In this document: piece by piece, positions 12,455 through 23,088 of the stretch
How positions within the stretch are numbered: the first letter of the stretch is position 1
Layout: every line of letters begins with the position of its first letter
NCBI GenBank assembly: GCA_025765615.1
Contig: JAIVFJ010000030.1
Coordinates: 62,001 to 126,000 of the forward strand
Direction of reading: 5' to 3'
DNA: 64,000 nt
Origin: Zopfochytrium polystomum
Taxonomy: Eukaryota > Chytridiomycota > Chytridiomycetes > Chytridiales > Chytridiaceae
The notes under the pieces: generated by a model
Databases searched by the model: none
The model's input: the letters and a program-made list of their open reading frames with translations, nothing else
What the model was told of the DNA's origin: nothing
Position numbers and translations under genes: made by a program

Positions 12455-12828
12455 AGAAAGCGGAGTGTGAGAGATTCAGCAGTTGGAGGAGGCCGCTGCG
12501 ATTTTTTGCCATATCCCCCCTTCCTAGCCTCGAAGGCTTTCATGCACCAATGATGATGCAATTCTCTTCCGCGATGCTGTTGCTATTGGGGTTGCTTTTT
12601 TGAATATTCTGTGTGCACGTACTAGGGAGGGCAAAATGCGGGGCGTGTTTGGGTGCAGAGACACCCGAAGACACAATTTCGTTCGGGCGGAAGCGGGCAA
12701 CAATGCAAAAGGGCGACCAAACTATGCATAAACAAAACATGCTTGCCAGAATCCTTTATGCGGTTTGGTGGCAGAGGAGTCAGACAGACCCCGAGAAGGA
12801 GAGAGCGAAAGAGAGAGAAAGAAAGAGA

Positions 12829-12888
<60 letters not shown>

Positions 12889-13029
12889 GAGAGAGAGAGT
12901 GACAGACAGAGAAACCTTCGTGGCGCAGGACATGAACGGCCAAGGGGATCCGCCGGGCGCAGCACCGGCTGCAACGAGAGCCGAGCGAGGGCGGCGGACG
13001 CCCTGCCCCACCAAACCAAGCGCAGCGAG
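10102..13029. other. Long gene-poor spacer, pyrimidine-rich then purine-rich
   Basis: About 2.9 kb without a recognisable gene. From 10102 to 11220 the plus strand is C/T-rich and probably includes the 3' UTR of the RCHY1-like gene. 11394-11437 is a perfect hairpin, followed at 11441-11480 by a G-rich tract (runs of G with GGTGGGAGGGG units) that could form a G-quadruplex. An A run spans about 12417-12449, and a (GA)n tract at about 12800-12900 precedes the secreted-protein gene. Open frames here show repeat-driven composition. Confidence 0.7.
11394..11437. repeat. Perfect hairpin: 19-bp arms, 6-nt loop
   Basis: The left arm TTTCGCAGCAATCGGCCAC (11394-11412) and the right arm (11419-11437) are exact reverse complements around loop TTGAAT. 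Pairing stops abruptly on both sides. It sits in non-coding spacer. Confidence 0.97.
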
Positions 13030-13037
13030 TATAAAAA
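13030..13037 (+). promoter_or_regulatory. TATA box upstream of the small secreted protein gene
   Basis: TATAAAAA lies 140 bp upstream of the ATG, after a (GA)n tract and before a CA-rich, G-poor leader typical of strongly expressed fungal genes. Confidence 0.65.
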
Positions 13038-13169
13038 GCAAACGAATACCCTTCATTCCTCACACAGCAACCTAAATAACATACCGGCACCAAAACCCCC
13101 AAGCCCAAACCCGCACCACTCCGGAGCTCAACAAAAAAGAAAAACCCCCCTCACCCTCCTCACAAAACC

Positions 13170-13598
13170 ATGCGCTTCTCCCTCGCCACCGTCCTCGCCC
13201 TCTTCTGCCTCCTCGTTGCCGTGGCCGCAGTCAGGGCCGCCCCCGTCGCGCCGCCGTCGGCCGAAAACGACGCCGCCGCCACCGCAGACGCGCTCGAGAG
13301 ACGCGGACTGTTCGAGAGGGCAAAAGGCATTGGCCAAAGCCTGAAGCAGAAGGGCGCCGGCCTCGTTAACAAGATCAAGTCCAAGCTGCCGGGTAATTCA
13401 CCTCCTATGCCCCCTTACTGTCTGTACCACCGCTCTTCGTGCTCTCATTATTATTCGTCGTACTGCGCGAAACCCCGCTTTCTACATTCTCTGACCCAAC
13501 TCTCCCGGGCAGGAGGCCGCAAGCACCACGGCCACCAAGGTCACCACGAAGGTCACGGCCACGAAGAGGCCGCCTACGCGCCACCAGAGAGCTACTAA
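13170..13598 (+). CDS. Small secreted protein with His/Gly-rich tail
   Basis: Exons 13170-13392 and 13513-13598 encode about 102 residues. The N-terminus MRFSLATVLALFCLLVAVAA is a clear signal peptide with likely cleavage after an Ala-x-Ala site. A possible dibasic processing site (ERRG) follows, then a Lys-rich amphipathic stretch (SLKQKGAGLVNKIKSKLPG) and a His/Gly-rich tail (GRKHHGHQGHHEGHGHEE) suited to metal binding. The 120-nt intron is a multiple of three with no in-frame stop, so intron retention would also give a protein (142 aa). I do not recognise the family; a short cationic secreted peptide precursor or metal-binding wall/effector protein are guesses. Confidence 0.7.
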   Translation: MRFSLATVLALFCLLVAVAAVRAAPVAPPSAENDAAATADALERRGLFERAKGIGQSLKQKGAGLVNKIKSKLPGNSPPMPPYCLYHRSSCSHYYSSYCAKPRFLHSLTQLSRAGGRKHHGHQGHHEGHGHEEAAYAPPESY

Positions 13599-13722
13599 AT
13601 GCAAATCCGACCCGCCAACTCCTTTTTTTTTCTTCTTTTTTTTTTTCCTATTCAGCAAATTTTTTCCAACAAAATGCGCAAACGCGTTTGTTTTTCCCGG
13701 TACGCAGGTCCATCTGTGCTTT

Positions 13723-13764
<42 letters not shown>

Positions 13765-14295
13765 GTGTCGCGGTTTGTATCCGCTGTCCAAACGTCATTG
13801 GACATACAACGAGGGAGGACACTTTTTCCTTCATGGTTCACCTTTATTTTCGATGGAGCGCCAACACAAGTTTGGCAAGAAGGAAAAAACAAACGAGTCG
13901 GAAACAGGCAAGCATCTATCAAAAAATAGGTTATCCGACGAGGACCAGTCCGGGCGGAAGTCCGCCCCTCCAGGCCGCTTCCAGCTCTCGCCGATCCGCG
14001 TCGCTTAGCCGCGTCCACCCGCCGACCCACACTTCAGGGGCGGCAAGGATTCGCGCAGGCAGGGTCCCACTCCTCACCAGGCACGCGGGGGTGATGGAAT
14101 AATGTCTGGTCGAAGTGGTAGCGGTTGCGCGCAGTGTTTCCAGGGATGGAGACACGCACGCGGAGCGCAGAGTGCGCTATCAGCGCACGACACGTTCGGC
14201 AAATAGCGCGGCCGGTTCTGCAGTGCACAAAAATTAGAAGGGAGGTGTGGGGTTCTGGGGGGGTGGTAGAGACAATTTGCAGATAAAATTACGAC
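13599..14295. other. Intergenic region with 39-nt T run
   Basis: This contains a T homopolymer at about 13725-13763. The rest is GC-rich with no convincing gene. A minus-strand open frame at 13931-14155 (74 codons, W/R/L-rich) looks mildly coding-like, but I recognise nothing in it. Confidence 0.6.
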
Positions 14296-16848
14296 TTACG
14301 AGGCGTGCTCCACCGAGTACACTGCTTCTTCGTCGTCCTCCTCTTCATGTCCGTTTCTACCAGCCGCTAAAAGATTCGCCAACCAAAATTCGACTGTTCC
14401 CTGTGCTGGCAGTGCAGCCGGTGGCCCTGATACAACCGGTTGTGGTGGCATAAAAAGTGGCCCGTTCGGCGCGCGGTTTTGAATGCCCATGTGCCCGTAG
14501 TCAAATCCTACCATTGGGTAAGCAAAGTCGAGCCCCGTCAACGGCTGGTGCAGGTGAGGCTGAGGGGGTGGAGGAGGAATCACTCCAAGACCCAGGGGCT
14601 CCATTGCCTCCAGTAAAGGGACTGGCCTGTTCATCTCGACTGCGACTCGAGCTGCCTCACCGCGTTCGCCCGCATGGCCTATTCTTGGCAGAAATCTGTC
14701 CATTGGCCCCGTTCTCCGCGTTCCCGTGGCGCCGCTAGTACTTGCATTGGCATCTCGTTTATGTGCCTTAAACGCCTCTTCTCGCTCTGCTCTTTCCTTG
14801 ATTTCTTGATCGGACAATCCCAACTTTGGAATGACCGCCTCCACCAATGCCTTCATTGCCACTTGAGGAGTCGGAGTACCCGAAATTCCTTCTCGGCACT
14901 GCGGGCAGGTTCCGCGATTCTTTTGTCGATGTTTGCGAGGTGGAGCAGGACCCGTCGATGGTGAGCGTTGTATCCAATCGAAGATGCACGGTCCACAATA
15001 CGTGTGGCCACACGGTGTGATGGTGTGAGGTAGGAGAAGAAGATCGAAGCAGATGGGGCAGGTGAGTTGAGAGGTAAGAGTATCTCGCAGGAAATTTGTC
15101 GCATTTTGGGTCTCAGTATTGCCGCTTGCGCCCGTTCGATTGCCTTCGCCTTCGTTTTCCTGAATGGCGTCAGCGAGTGCCGGGCTCTTTCTACCGACGT
15201 CAGGGGATTTGCTGACAACGTTCCTCTTCGTTCCGCCGCTGCCGTCAGGGCGATCGTTTCCTCCTGTCTCTGCGCTGCGAATCGGATCGGCTGCTCGTAC
15301 AGTCTCAGGTTCGTCTTCAATGGTAACGACGTCCATAACGGACCCTTCCACACCCTTATCGTCAGAAGATGATCCAGCATCCGCGACTGTACGATTTGCA
15401 TCACCGAGACTGCTGCTGGAGGAGCTATACGCGGGTGCCTTCCCTTTGCTGTCTCTCCACCGACTCGCAGATCTGCCCGTCCCAGCATTGTCGCTGCTTT
15501 CATGCCTGGCAGTCGTGGCTGCAGCATCGCTTTCTCCATAGGTCCTAGCCTTTTTCGTAGGCGACAGAAGAACGACGGAGTCATCTGAATCCGAATCGCA
15601 CAAATCCACGATGGCCACTGGGTACGGTTGGGGTCGAGGCGGGGAATGCATGTGCGTCTTCGAGGTGGACCCAGCTTCCCCACCAGGCGCAGCCCTTGTT
15701 GTTTCACCTTTGGCACGGTGGGCGAGGGACCGCAAAGATTTTGCACTTGCGTCACTTATAAGGCCGGCTCGGTGGAAAGCTTCCATACTAGCGGCGGCAG
15801 CCTGAACGTCTGAGTGCAGCTGAGGACATTGGGGAGGTGCGTGTGACCTTTTTGCCCCGCAGAAGCAGCAGAAGCTACCAACGTCACTGTCGATGTCAGT
15901 ATGGGAAGATTGTGACAAAGACACTCGTCCTGGTATCGGGAGAGAATCGGTATTTGAAACGGATTGTAACGACGATGTGGAATACGCGGTACCAATTGTG
16001 CTTGAACTTGAGATGTTACTGCAAGGCACACTGGAGTTAACGTCCATCGAGTCCTTACGATAGAAACTGGCCGTTGATCCAGACAAGGTTCGTCCAACCT
16101 CTATGGGGGCCATCCGAGGCGTCACCGACCTCCTCCTCTTCCTCCGCCTCCTCTCTTCCTCAGCACCTGCTGCTTCTTGAGATGGTCCACATTCGCTGTC
16201 TCCAGAGATGTGGTACTCGAGTGGCAGTTCCACTCTATAGCGCAAAGGGGAATGATAGCCACTTCCCCTGAAGGCCCTCGGGGCAAACTCAACCACGTCT
16301 CCGTCCCGAAGTGGCACGGGCTCGTTCCTAGGTAAGTTCCGACCATTCAGACTGGTGCCGTTCGCACCGCCATGGTCGACTATCCGCGGTAGGTGGAGGT
16401 GAGCAGAAACGAGTGGCGCAAGATCTGTGGTCGAGTCTCGCAACGGTAACGGTTCCTGGGGGGGCAAGATTGAAGCGTGACGGCGGGATATGACTAGAGT
16501 GCGCAGGATGAGGGTTGCTTCTTCCGGAGAACGGCCCACTACTATAGGGGCCGGCGGGGTGGCTGCAGAACCTGTGCCAGCAGTCGTTGCCGTAGTAGTG
16601 GTTTCTGCTTGCGGTGTTGGTGTCGTTGCGGCCGAGTCTGTCGCTTCGGTGCTGTTATTATTATGATGAGGATGATTGAGAAGGGGCAGGCGGAGCGACT
16701 GGGCGTTGGTGGCCGCAGCGGCAGCATCGGCAAGGGCCTCCCACTGCGACCGCGAGGAGGAGGAGAGGGAGGAGTGCGGGTACTGCCGGCACCGCTGCTG
16801 TTGCGGGCGAGGAGGAAAGGGCTGGTCGGGCGGGACAAGACGCAGCAT
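14296..16848 (-). CDS. FHA-RING ubiquitin ligase (CHFR/RNF8/Dma-like architecture)
   Basis: This is one uninterrupted exon of 850 codons from ATG 16848. An FHA domain lies at about residues 101-190, with the conserved GR (VVGRS), SRRH, and NGTSLNG phosphothreonine-pocket residues. A C3HC4 RING starts near residue 597: LTCPICFDLLL, then CGHTYCGPC and a final CPQC, with a basic insert between the third and fourth zinc-ligand pairs. The 400 residues between are Ser-rich and disordered, with an acidic stretch. FHA plus RING is the arrangement of CHFR, RNF8 and yeast Dma1/2, which act in mitotic checkpoints or DNA-damage signalling. No PBZ finger is seen. The open frame extends upstream to 17112, but that part overlaps the divergent Sac gene and is low complexity, so I prefer ATG 16848. 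Confidence 0.87.
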   Translation of the reverse strand: MLRLVPPDQPFPPRPQQQRCRQYPHSSLSSSSRSQWEALADAAAAATNAQSLRLPLLNHPHHNNNSTEATDSAATTPTPQAETTTTATTAGTGSAATPPAPIVVGRSPEEATLILRTLVISRRHASILPPQEPLPLRDSTTDLAPLVSAHLHLPRIVDHGGANGTSLNGRNLPRNEPVPLRDGDVVEFAPRAFRGSGYHSPLRYRVELPLEYHISGDSECGPSQEAAGAEEERRRRKRRRSVTPRMAPIEVGRTLSGSTASFYRKDSMDVNSSVPCSNISSSSTIGTAYSTSSLQSVSNTDSLPIPGRVSLSQSSHTDIDSDVGSFCCFCGAKRSHAPPQCPQLHSDVQAAAASMEAFHRAGLISDASAKSLRSLAHRAKGETTRAAPGGEAGSTSKTHMHSPPRPQPYPVAIVDLCDSDSDDSVVLLSPTKKARTYGESDAAATTARHESSDNAGTGRSASRWRDSKGKAPAYSSSSSSLGDANRTVADAGSSSDDKGVEGSVMDVVTIEDEPETVRAADPIRSAETGGNDRPDGSGGTKRNVVSKSPDVGRKSPALADAIQENEGEGNRTGASGNTETQNATNFLRDTLTSQLTCPICFDLLLLPHTITPCGHTYCGPCIFDWIQRSPSTGPAPPRKHRQKNRGTCPQCREGISGTPTPQVAMKALVEAVIPKLGLSDQEIKERAEREEAFKAHKRDANASTSGATGTRRTGPMDRFLPRIGHAGERGEAARVAVEMNRPVPLLEAMEPLGLGVIPPPPPQPHLHQPLTGLDFAYPMVGFDYGHMGIQNRAPNGPLFMPPQPVVSGPPAALPAQGTVEFWLANLLAAGRNGHEEEDDEEAVYSVEHAS

Positions 16849-16989
16849 CTCAGAACTTGCACAACGACCACCACCAAACGTGCGCGCCGCCCAAAAAATA
16901 AAATAAATAATGACTTGGCGGCGCGTCCGGCTGAAAGAGACAAATTTTTGTGATTGTAATTGGTGGCATCGGGGCAGGGGGGCGTGGAG
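16849..16989. promoter_or_regulatory. Compact divergent promoter between the FHA-RING and Sac-domain genes
   Basis: Only 141 bp separate the two ATGs. The segment contains AT-rich sequence (AAAATAAAATAAATAATG) near 16893-16910, the only TATA-like material available to either gene. Confidence 0.5.
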
Positions 16990-19900
16990 ATGATGCCGAA
17001 CGAACAGCTGATGATTCCGGGACGCCACCGTCCGCCAACCACCACCACCACCACCACCTCCACCACAAGAGCCACTGGAACGAGCAGCGCGACTACCACC
17101 GGCCTCGAGCATTCTCCTGCTGCAGCGGCCGGCTCCTCGTTGAACCCCGCAGCATTCTCATTCGCATCCACTGCACCAGGACGCGGTGAAACTGCCGCAA
17201 CTATTTCCCCGCCAGAGGTCGCAAATCTCGAGGCGTCCTACGGCATCGCGGAGCGACACCCCACGACTATCACTGGACAGCTATCAATGCAGCCGCCCCT
17301 GGAGGCTCTCGCAAAGATGCCCCAAGCAACTGGTGCATCTCTTTCTGACGATCATCCCTCCTTGCCGCCCCGATCACCTGGAAAGCTTCTCAAACGTAAT
17401 CCACATCGGCGACTCTGCCTGTCAATCCTACGCAATCATTTCGTGATCATACCAATTCCCGGAGAATATCACTTTTCGCCGGGCTTGACAGAAAACAGCC
17501 GACCACTCAGCGAATTGCCCAGGGTCCGCTCTGCAGGAGACGGCCTCCTCGTGTCATTCAATGTTCAAACGGGCAAAAGAGGACGAGCGAAATCACCATC
17601 TGAAATCTCAGAAGGAAGTACAAACAGTCGCTACAGAGTTACCTTAAGACCCATTTCGGAACTGTCAAGCTTCGCAAGTCGGAAGAAGAGCTTCTGTGGG
17701 TGGTTCGAGATCTTCGGTGTTCTTGGTATATTGGACTTAAAGGAAGGACCACATCTAATCGTCATCGTCAAGCGGCGCTTCTTGGGCAAATTAGAAGATC
17801 ATGGCATTTACCGGATCGAAAAGGTGCGTAATCAATCAAAGAGAGGCTTTTACAACCATTGCGTGTAAAAGACTGCGCCCTGACGTTTCTCTGCTCCGAA
17901 GGTTGCCGTCCTCCCATTTGAGGCGGCGGAGGCCGATTATTTAATGCACCAACTCTCAGAATCCAAACTCTCATCTCTAGAAGACGTTTCGCGTCCGTTT
18001 GCACTTCCAACAAACGCATCCACACCTGCTCTTGATTTCACCACCCTCGCGACAGCAGCGGCGTCGGCGTCCCTCATGCTACCCTCTTCGTCCATGTCAT
18101 CCAGCGTTATCAATATTCCTCAACACTCCAACGCGTTTTCAGCCCCCCCATCTCCCAAAATCGAGCTTGAGGAACCTCGTTCTAGTTACGTTCTGCCCCT
18201 AAACGACATCATTTCTGGCAAACAAAGCGCCCTGATTCAAGGCAATGAGGTCAGTAAAGACGAGAACTTGGATGAAGATGACGACGACGACGACGACACA
18301 AACGAGCGAACACCCGCTCTATTGAAGCCACAACTAGATCGTCAGCGAAGGCGTGCAAGATCGATGTCTCCCTTGCGGCCGTTCTACGCACTCACTTCTA
18401 CTATATTTGGAGGCACAGGCTTCACCCCTGTTGATACAAACGGTTCTGAGGATGGACACGGTTCTCGTGATGGATCTCCACTTCCGACTGCTCCCTCCTC
18501 CCCTCCTTCGTCTTCCTTGGCTTCACAACCGAACGCTACTATTACAGAAACCAACCGAGCAGGGGCGTCAGACGTTGCTGGATTTCTGGGTTCCTCCACT
18601 TTTTTCACGTCATACGACGACGATATCACGAGAACACTGCAGTGGAAAGTGCAGCGCCAGGAAGAAAAAAGGCGGATGCGGGACGCGGCATTGTCGTTAG
18701 GTGTAGAAGGTGGTGCAAGGGGAGATGAGTACGACGAGGACGAGCCGTTGTGGAAGCGGGCAGACTCGCGCTTTTTCTGGAACGAAAATATTTCGGCACC
18801 CTTGATAGAAGCCGATGTAAGCCATTGCTGTCGTCCAGTTTCTCCAGCCTCTTTCAAACGCTCTCCCACCCCTATTATTAGGCCCATCGGTTCATCCTCC
18901 CGATCATGCAAGGCTTTGTACAAATCCAACCAAACTGCGTCATCCACCACGACCCATTCTCGTTTTCTCTGATCTCACGTCGGTCTAAATACCGTGCTGG
19001 TCTCCGATATGAACGCCGAGGGGTGGACTTGAGCGGCCGTGTGGCCAACTTTGTGGAGACTGAGATGATTGCGTCATCAAACCTTAACGGCGCCCGGCAC
19101 GCTGCTTCCTTTGTTCAGATCCGAGGCAGCATACCGCTCTTCTGGGGTCAGATCCCAGCACCCAACGTGCTAAACCCGACACCAATACTGGAAGATTCGG
19201 ACGACAACAACGAAGCTGCGGCAAGGAAGCATTTCTCTGAGCTCGAGGACTTGTATGGGCAAGTTCTTGTCGGTGAGATTGCCTTGTTTTCACGATTTAA
19301 ACTTCTCGCTTTGCTGCCGCCATTGGCAGTCAAACTAATTATTACACCATCAGTGGACCTACTTTCCCTTCACGGACGAGAAGAACCACTCGGTTCCCGC
19401 TACCGATCTACGATCTCTCGCATAATACAATCAAACTCGAGCCCCACAGCCCTTCAGTACCGGGAATTCGACTTCCACGAGCAGTGCAAAGGGCTTCGAT
19501 ACGACCGCGTCAGTAACCTGGTTCTCATGCTCGAATCGGAATTTGCTGTTATGCAGTTACGTTCCACCTGACGACCATTCATACGAGCAAATTACATCAA
19601 TAATTTCAATTTTCTTTTGCTAATACTTTTCGTTATCGATCCTTCGGGCCAAATTAGACACTTCTGGACCGCGGGCGATCAAATTATATGCAAGCAGAAG
19701 GGCGTTTTTCGTACGAACTGCTTGTGAGTTGGCAATTCTTCATCCTGTCCTCGCTTTTGTAGCCAACCATTTACCATACAGGGACTGCTTGGACCGAACA
19801 AACGTTGTCCAGGTAAGGAAAAGTTACAGTGCGAACCTTCTTGGCTCATTTGATTTTGATAAAGAGCGCATTGGCGCGATACGCGCTGAACTTAATTTTA

Positions 19901-20758
19901 TTTCGAATCGGTAAGACGGATAGCTCCGTGTTCCATTTTAGCGAAATTGCCATTTCTTATAGTCGACGCATCTAGGAATTCAAGCGCACCCGGAGGACGA
20001 CGTTGAGACGAATGCCGTTTTTGAGGCAATATTTAAAGAGATATGGGCAAACAATGGAGATTTCATCTCCACTGCCTATACAGGTGAAATTCCGTTTCAT
20101 GTTTCAGTAAGTGTGCTAAAATAGTCGGCCCTTTTAAAAAAAAGGAACTGCTGCATTGAAAGGAGACTACACTCGTACTGGAAACCGGAACTTTCGCGGG
20201 CTTCTGAATGATGCCTCCAACTCGCTCACGCGGCTGTATGCCGATAACTTTACAAACAAGATGCGACAAGTAAGTCTAGTATCTGCGCTCTCGCACCGAG
20301 TTGCCAACCGCGCCTCCTTAAACCGTTCCTCATCGGTATTTCCTTGAAAGGCCAGCATTGACGCCTTTCTTGGTGTCACAAACACCAGTCTGGACCCCCC
20401 ACCCTCTGCGATTGCAGCGCCGACACCCTCTGTCCGCTCGGCTTCTGGACCAACATTAGTGTTGGACGAATACCCACCACTGTCGACACCCCCGCCACCT
20501 TTGGTTCCAACCGAGCTCCTCGTGGAGCCCTCCATGGAGCCTGCGACAAGGTCCCGTGTAATCCCGGTGCGCTCATCGAGTGCAGTGGCGGCAGCAGCGA
20601 GCCGTTCGGGTAGCAGTGGGATCAGCGCAGGCAACGAGGATGGTGGCAGCACCACACGTGCGAAGCGCTCGACATTTTTTAGTGGGCTTGCGGGGATTGG
20701 GACGTGGGGGATTGCACCTTCGACAGGCAAGGCCCAGTCAGGGGGTGATTCTTCCTAA
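16990..20758 (+). CDS. Sac-domain phosphoinositide phosphatase, 10 exons
   Basis: Exons: 16990-17823, 17902-18816, 18882-19272, 19354-19555, 19658-19723, 19782-19812, 19865-19910, 19976-20083, 20145-20269, 20351-20758; 1041 aa. Sac-domain landmarks in order: FGVLGILDL with GPHLIVI, RFFWNENISAPLIEAD, SRRSKYRAGLRYERRG, ANFVETEM, SFVQIRGSIPLFWGQ, LHGREEPLG, catalytic RTNCLDCLDRTN (CX5R), ALKGDYTRTG, and NSLTRLYADNF. The catalytic motif is split by an intron and continues in a 31-nt exon. Disordered Ser/Thr-rich inserts sit before and within the domain, and an acidic run (DEDDDDDDDTNE) near residue 380. There are no C-terminal membrane helices, so it is not a classical ER Sac1; a soluble or peripherally bound enzyme is likely. 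The ATG at 16990 is followed immediately by a second in-frame ATG. Confidence 0.9.
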
Positions 20759-21783
20759 CGAGCCCTTTGATATCTTACGAATAACAATGGGATGCATCTC
20801 GCTTTTTATTGGGCACTGAGGACTGGAATTGCGTCTTCAAATTTATTGCACCGTGATCTGTGGGTTCGTACATATAATTACTGTCAGCCCAAACGAACCT
20901 CGGTAACGGGGTGCGGCTTTCTTTCGTGGTCCTCAACACGGGAGGTTCTCATTAGGTGCTGCGAAGAATAGAGAATGGTCACACAGCACGAGGGATCCTC
21001 TGATTCACCAACTCACAAGAATCAATTCAGAATCGTTGGAATCAAGTCTTGGCTGCCGCGCAACCATTTAAGGATATTTACAGTAAATACCCCAACCACG
21101 CCGGACATAGTGGAAGCAGAATTCTTCATTTGGTTGGAGAACACTCCAGCTGCCAAGCCTAAGCTCTCTTCCAACCTCGTTCGAATATTTTCAAGCGCAC
21201 AGCCGCTTGAAAATATTCGAACAACGTACAGTACATACTTTTGGCAAACCTGCCTCATTTTCCGTCTTAAACTGTCGATTCCGTGTTGCCACTTGAGTTT
21301 GTTTAGCAGACTACAATGTAGTCGGATAGCTCCTGTAAGGAAGGTCATGGCTGCTGGCCTTCATACTGGAGCTTCTCACTATATGTATTCAGCTGCTGAG
21401 AGTATTCAACAGATTTCGTTGGAGTAGCAAAATCTCGAAGCCAGGAAATGATGGCTGTGATTGGTTTTGGGCCCGGCGTCTTAACAGTACCTATCACCAA
21501 CCGTCTGCAATTGGTTAATGAGTGCTGCGGGTGGGCCAGAACAATGCTGAATGCCTCTCCGGAAAAATGCAAGGAAATCGGCTGCCGGCGATGTTGCGAA
21601 GTTGGTACCAATGATGTGCCCATCTCTTCTTCACTCCTCATTTGTAATGATCGCTTCGCATTCACACACAGATGCGTCAGTGAGTGCTGGCGCAAACGAA
21701 ATCCGGGCATTTCCGTAAGGCTGAGTAATTCAGGCACGGGCGAATCGTTTGTTCCTGGATTACTTATAATGTTTTATTTGCAA
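20759..21783. other. Convergent intergenic spacer with perfect hairpin
   Basis: About 1 kb between the 3' ends of the Sac gene and DRE2. Only the hairpin at 21179-21222 stands out. The open frames (for example 21345-21737 minus) do not resemble a known protein. Confidence 0.6.
21179..21222. repeat. Perfect hairpin: 19-bp arms, 6-nt loop
   Basis: The arm GTTCGAATATTTTCAAGCG (21179-21197) is followed by loop CACAGC and the exact reverse complement at 21204-21222. The geometry matches the hairpin at 11394 exactly, with unrelated arm sequence. Confidence 0.97.
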
Positions 21784-23088
21784 TCACAAGTCGTCTTTAA
21801 GAAGGTTTCCCGCGAGCATGACCTTCTCTCCTGGCTTGAATGCCGGCATTCCCAGATACGGGCACGATGCACACCGGAAAGCGTCGCCGAGGTAGCACTT
21901 TGAAGAGAAGGAAACAAACTGTCATCAAACGGCTTTTACTTTGGCAAGGAAGGACGCCGAATACTCACGCTTCCGCAGGACGAGGCCGGGATGGGCTTCC
22001 TGGCCTGGACGACCACAACGGCGGCGGCGTCCTGCTTGGCCTTTTCCTCCTCCTCCTCGAGCTGCTCGGCCAAGCCGCATGAGCAGTCCTTGCAAGCCTT
22101 GCGCTTTCCGTTTACTGTCGTGCCGCAGTCGTCTGGCGCGACCGGAACAACGGGAGCTTTGCGGTCCTCCTCGTCGAGGAGAAGATCGTCATCCTCGAAA
22201 GCACTCGCACCATCCTTGCGGAGAACGGCGTCGCCGACGTTGTCGACGTCGTCGTCCTCGTCCGCCGAAACCACCCACACTGCCTTGCTGGCGCTGGTAG
22301 GCTTTGAAATAGCAGGTGTCGCGGCCGCAGTTGCGGCTGGCTTCTTGCGCAGGCGCAGTGGTAGCGATGCCGCTGCGCCGACTGCGTACGACGGCTTCCT
22401 CCCTGTTGCATAGGCTGCGGTGCCATTCGGCGCCTCGGCCACAAGGGCAGCGTCGACGAAGCCAGCAAGAAGTAGGCTTGACGAGAGGGGTGAGCTAGCG
22501 GCTGAGTTGCCGGCGGCAGAGGGCGGTGCGCAGCGCAGGTGAAGAACACCTCCTGGGAAAAGGCTTGCAGCCAGTGCGGCGAGAGTGGATGAGGACGGGT
22601 GGGTTGGGGCTTTCGGACCGATCAAGCCGGCAATGACCACGGCGAACTTGGACGAGGGTAAAGAAACTATGTGTGGAACAGTCGTTCGTGGGGAGAGAAG
22701 AGCAAGGTCATTCTGTCAGGATGCAGAGAAGCGGCTGCGAATGAAGGAGGGAGGACGGAAGGTACGGAATTTGAAATGAAATAACTCAACTCTGATCGAT
22801 TCGGTCCAGTTGTTCAAACGAGACAGAGCCGCCAGGGGCAACAGCGGAACTGAGAGCGGCATGTGCAGCCTGGAGATCGCCTGCAGATGCTTCGGGAGAG
22901 CCGACGAGGAGAACATGCTGGCCAGGGGATGCGAGGGTGCTCCAGTGGGGGAGGTCGATCCCCGCGACAGAGCCAGAGCCAGAGCCAATAACGGCGGTGG
23001 CGGAGACGGCGGCTGGTTTGGTCGGTGTGTTAGCGGCGGCTGGCGGTGCTGGCGGGGCTGTTGCCGAGGGAGCGGGTGGAGGCGACAT
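21784..23088 (-). CDS. DRE2: Anamorsin/CIAPIN1 homologue Dre2, cytosolic Fe-S cluster assembly factor
   Basis: Exons 23088-22791, 22666-21969 and 21897-21784 give 369 aa. The N-terminal methyltransferase-like region has [10 protein letters not shown] and, across intron 1, [15 protein letters not shown]. After an acidic linker come the two signature Cys clusters: C-X10-C-X2-C-X-C ([17 protein letters not shown]), which binds a [2Fe-2S] cluster, then C-X2-C-X7-C-X2-C ([15 protein letters not shown]) followed by [16 protein letters not shown]. Intron 2 falls inside the second motif. Dre2 accepts electrons from the diflavin reductase Tah18 in the CIA pathway. Length and motif order are normal for the family. 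Confidence 0.95.

Noticed and set aside
12780..12910. Arg/Glu-repeat open frames over the (GA)n tract
   Set aside because: A microsatellite artefact present in multiple frames and both strands.
13931..14155. 74-codon minus-strand open frame as a small gene
   Set aside because: Composition is mildly coding-like, but there is no start context, homology or second exon to support it.
16849..17112. Upstream extension of the FHA-RING open frame to 17112
   Set aside because: It would overlap the Sac gene's first exon, and the added residues are Gly/Trp/Arg low complexity; ATG 16848 is more economical.
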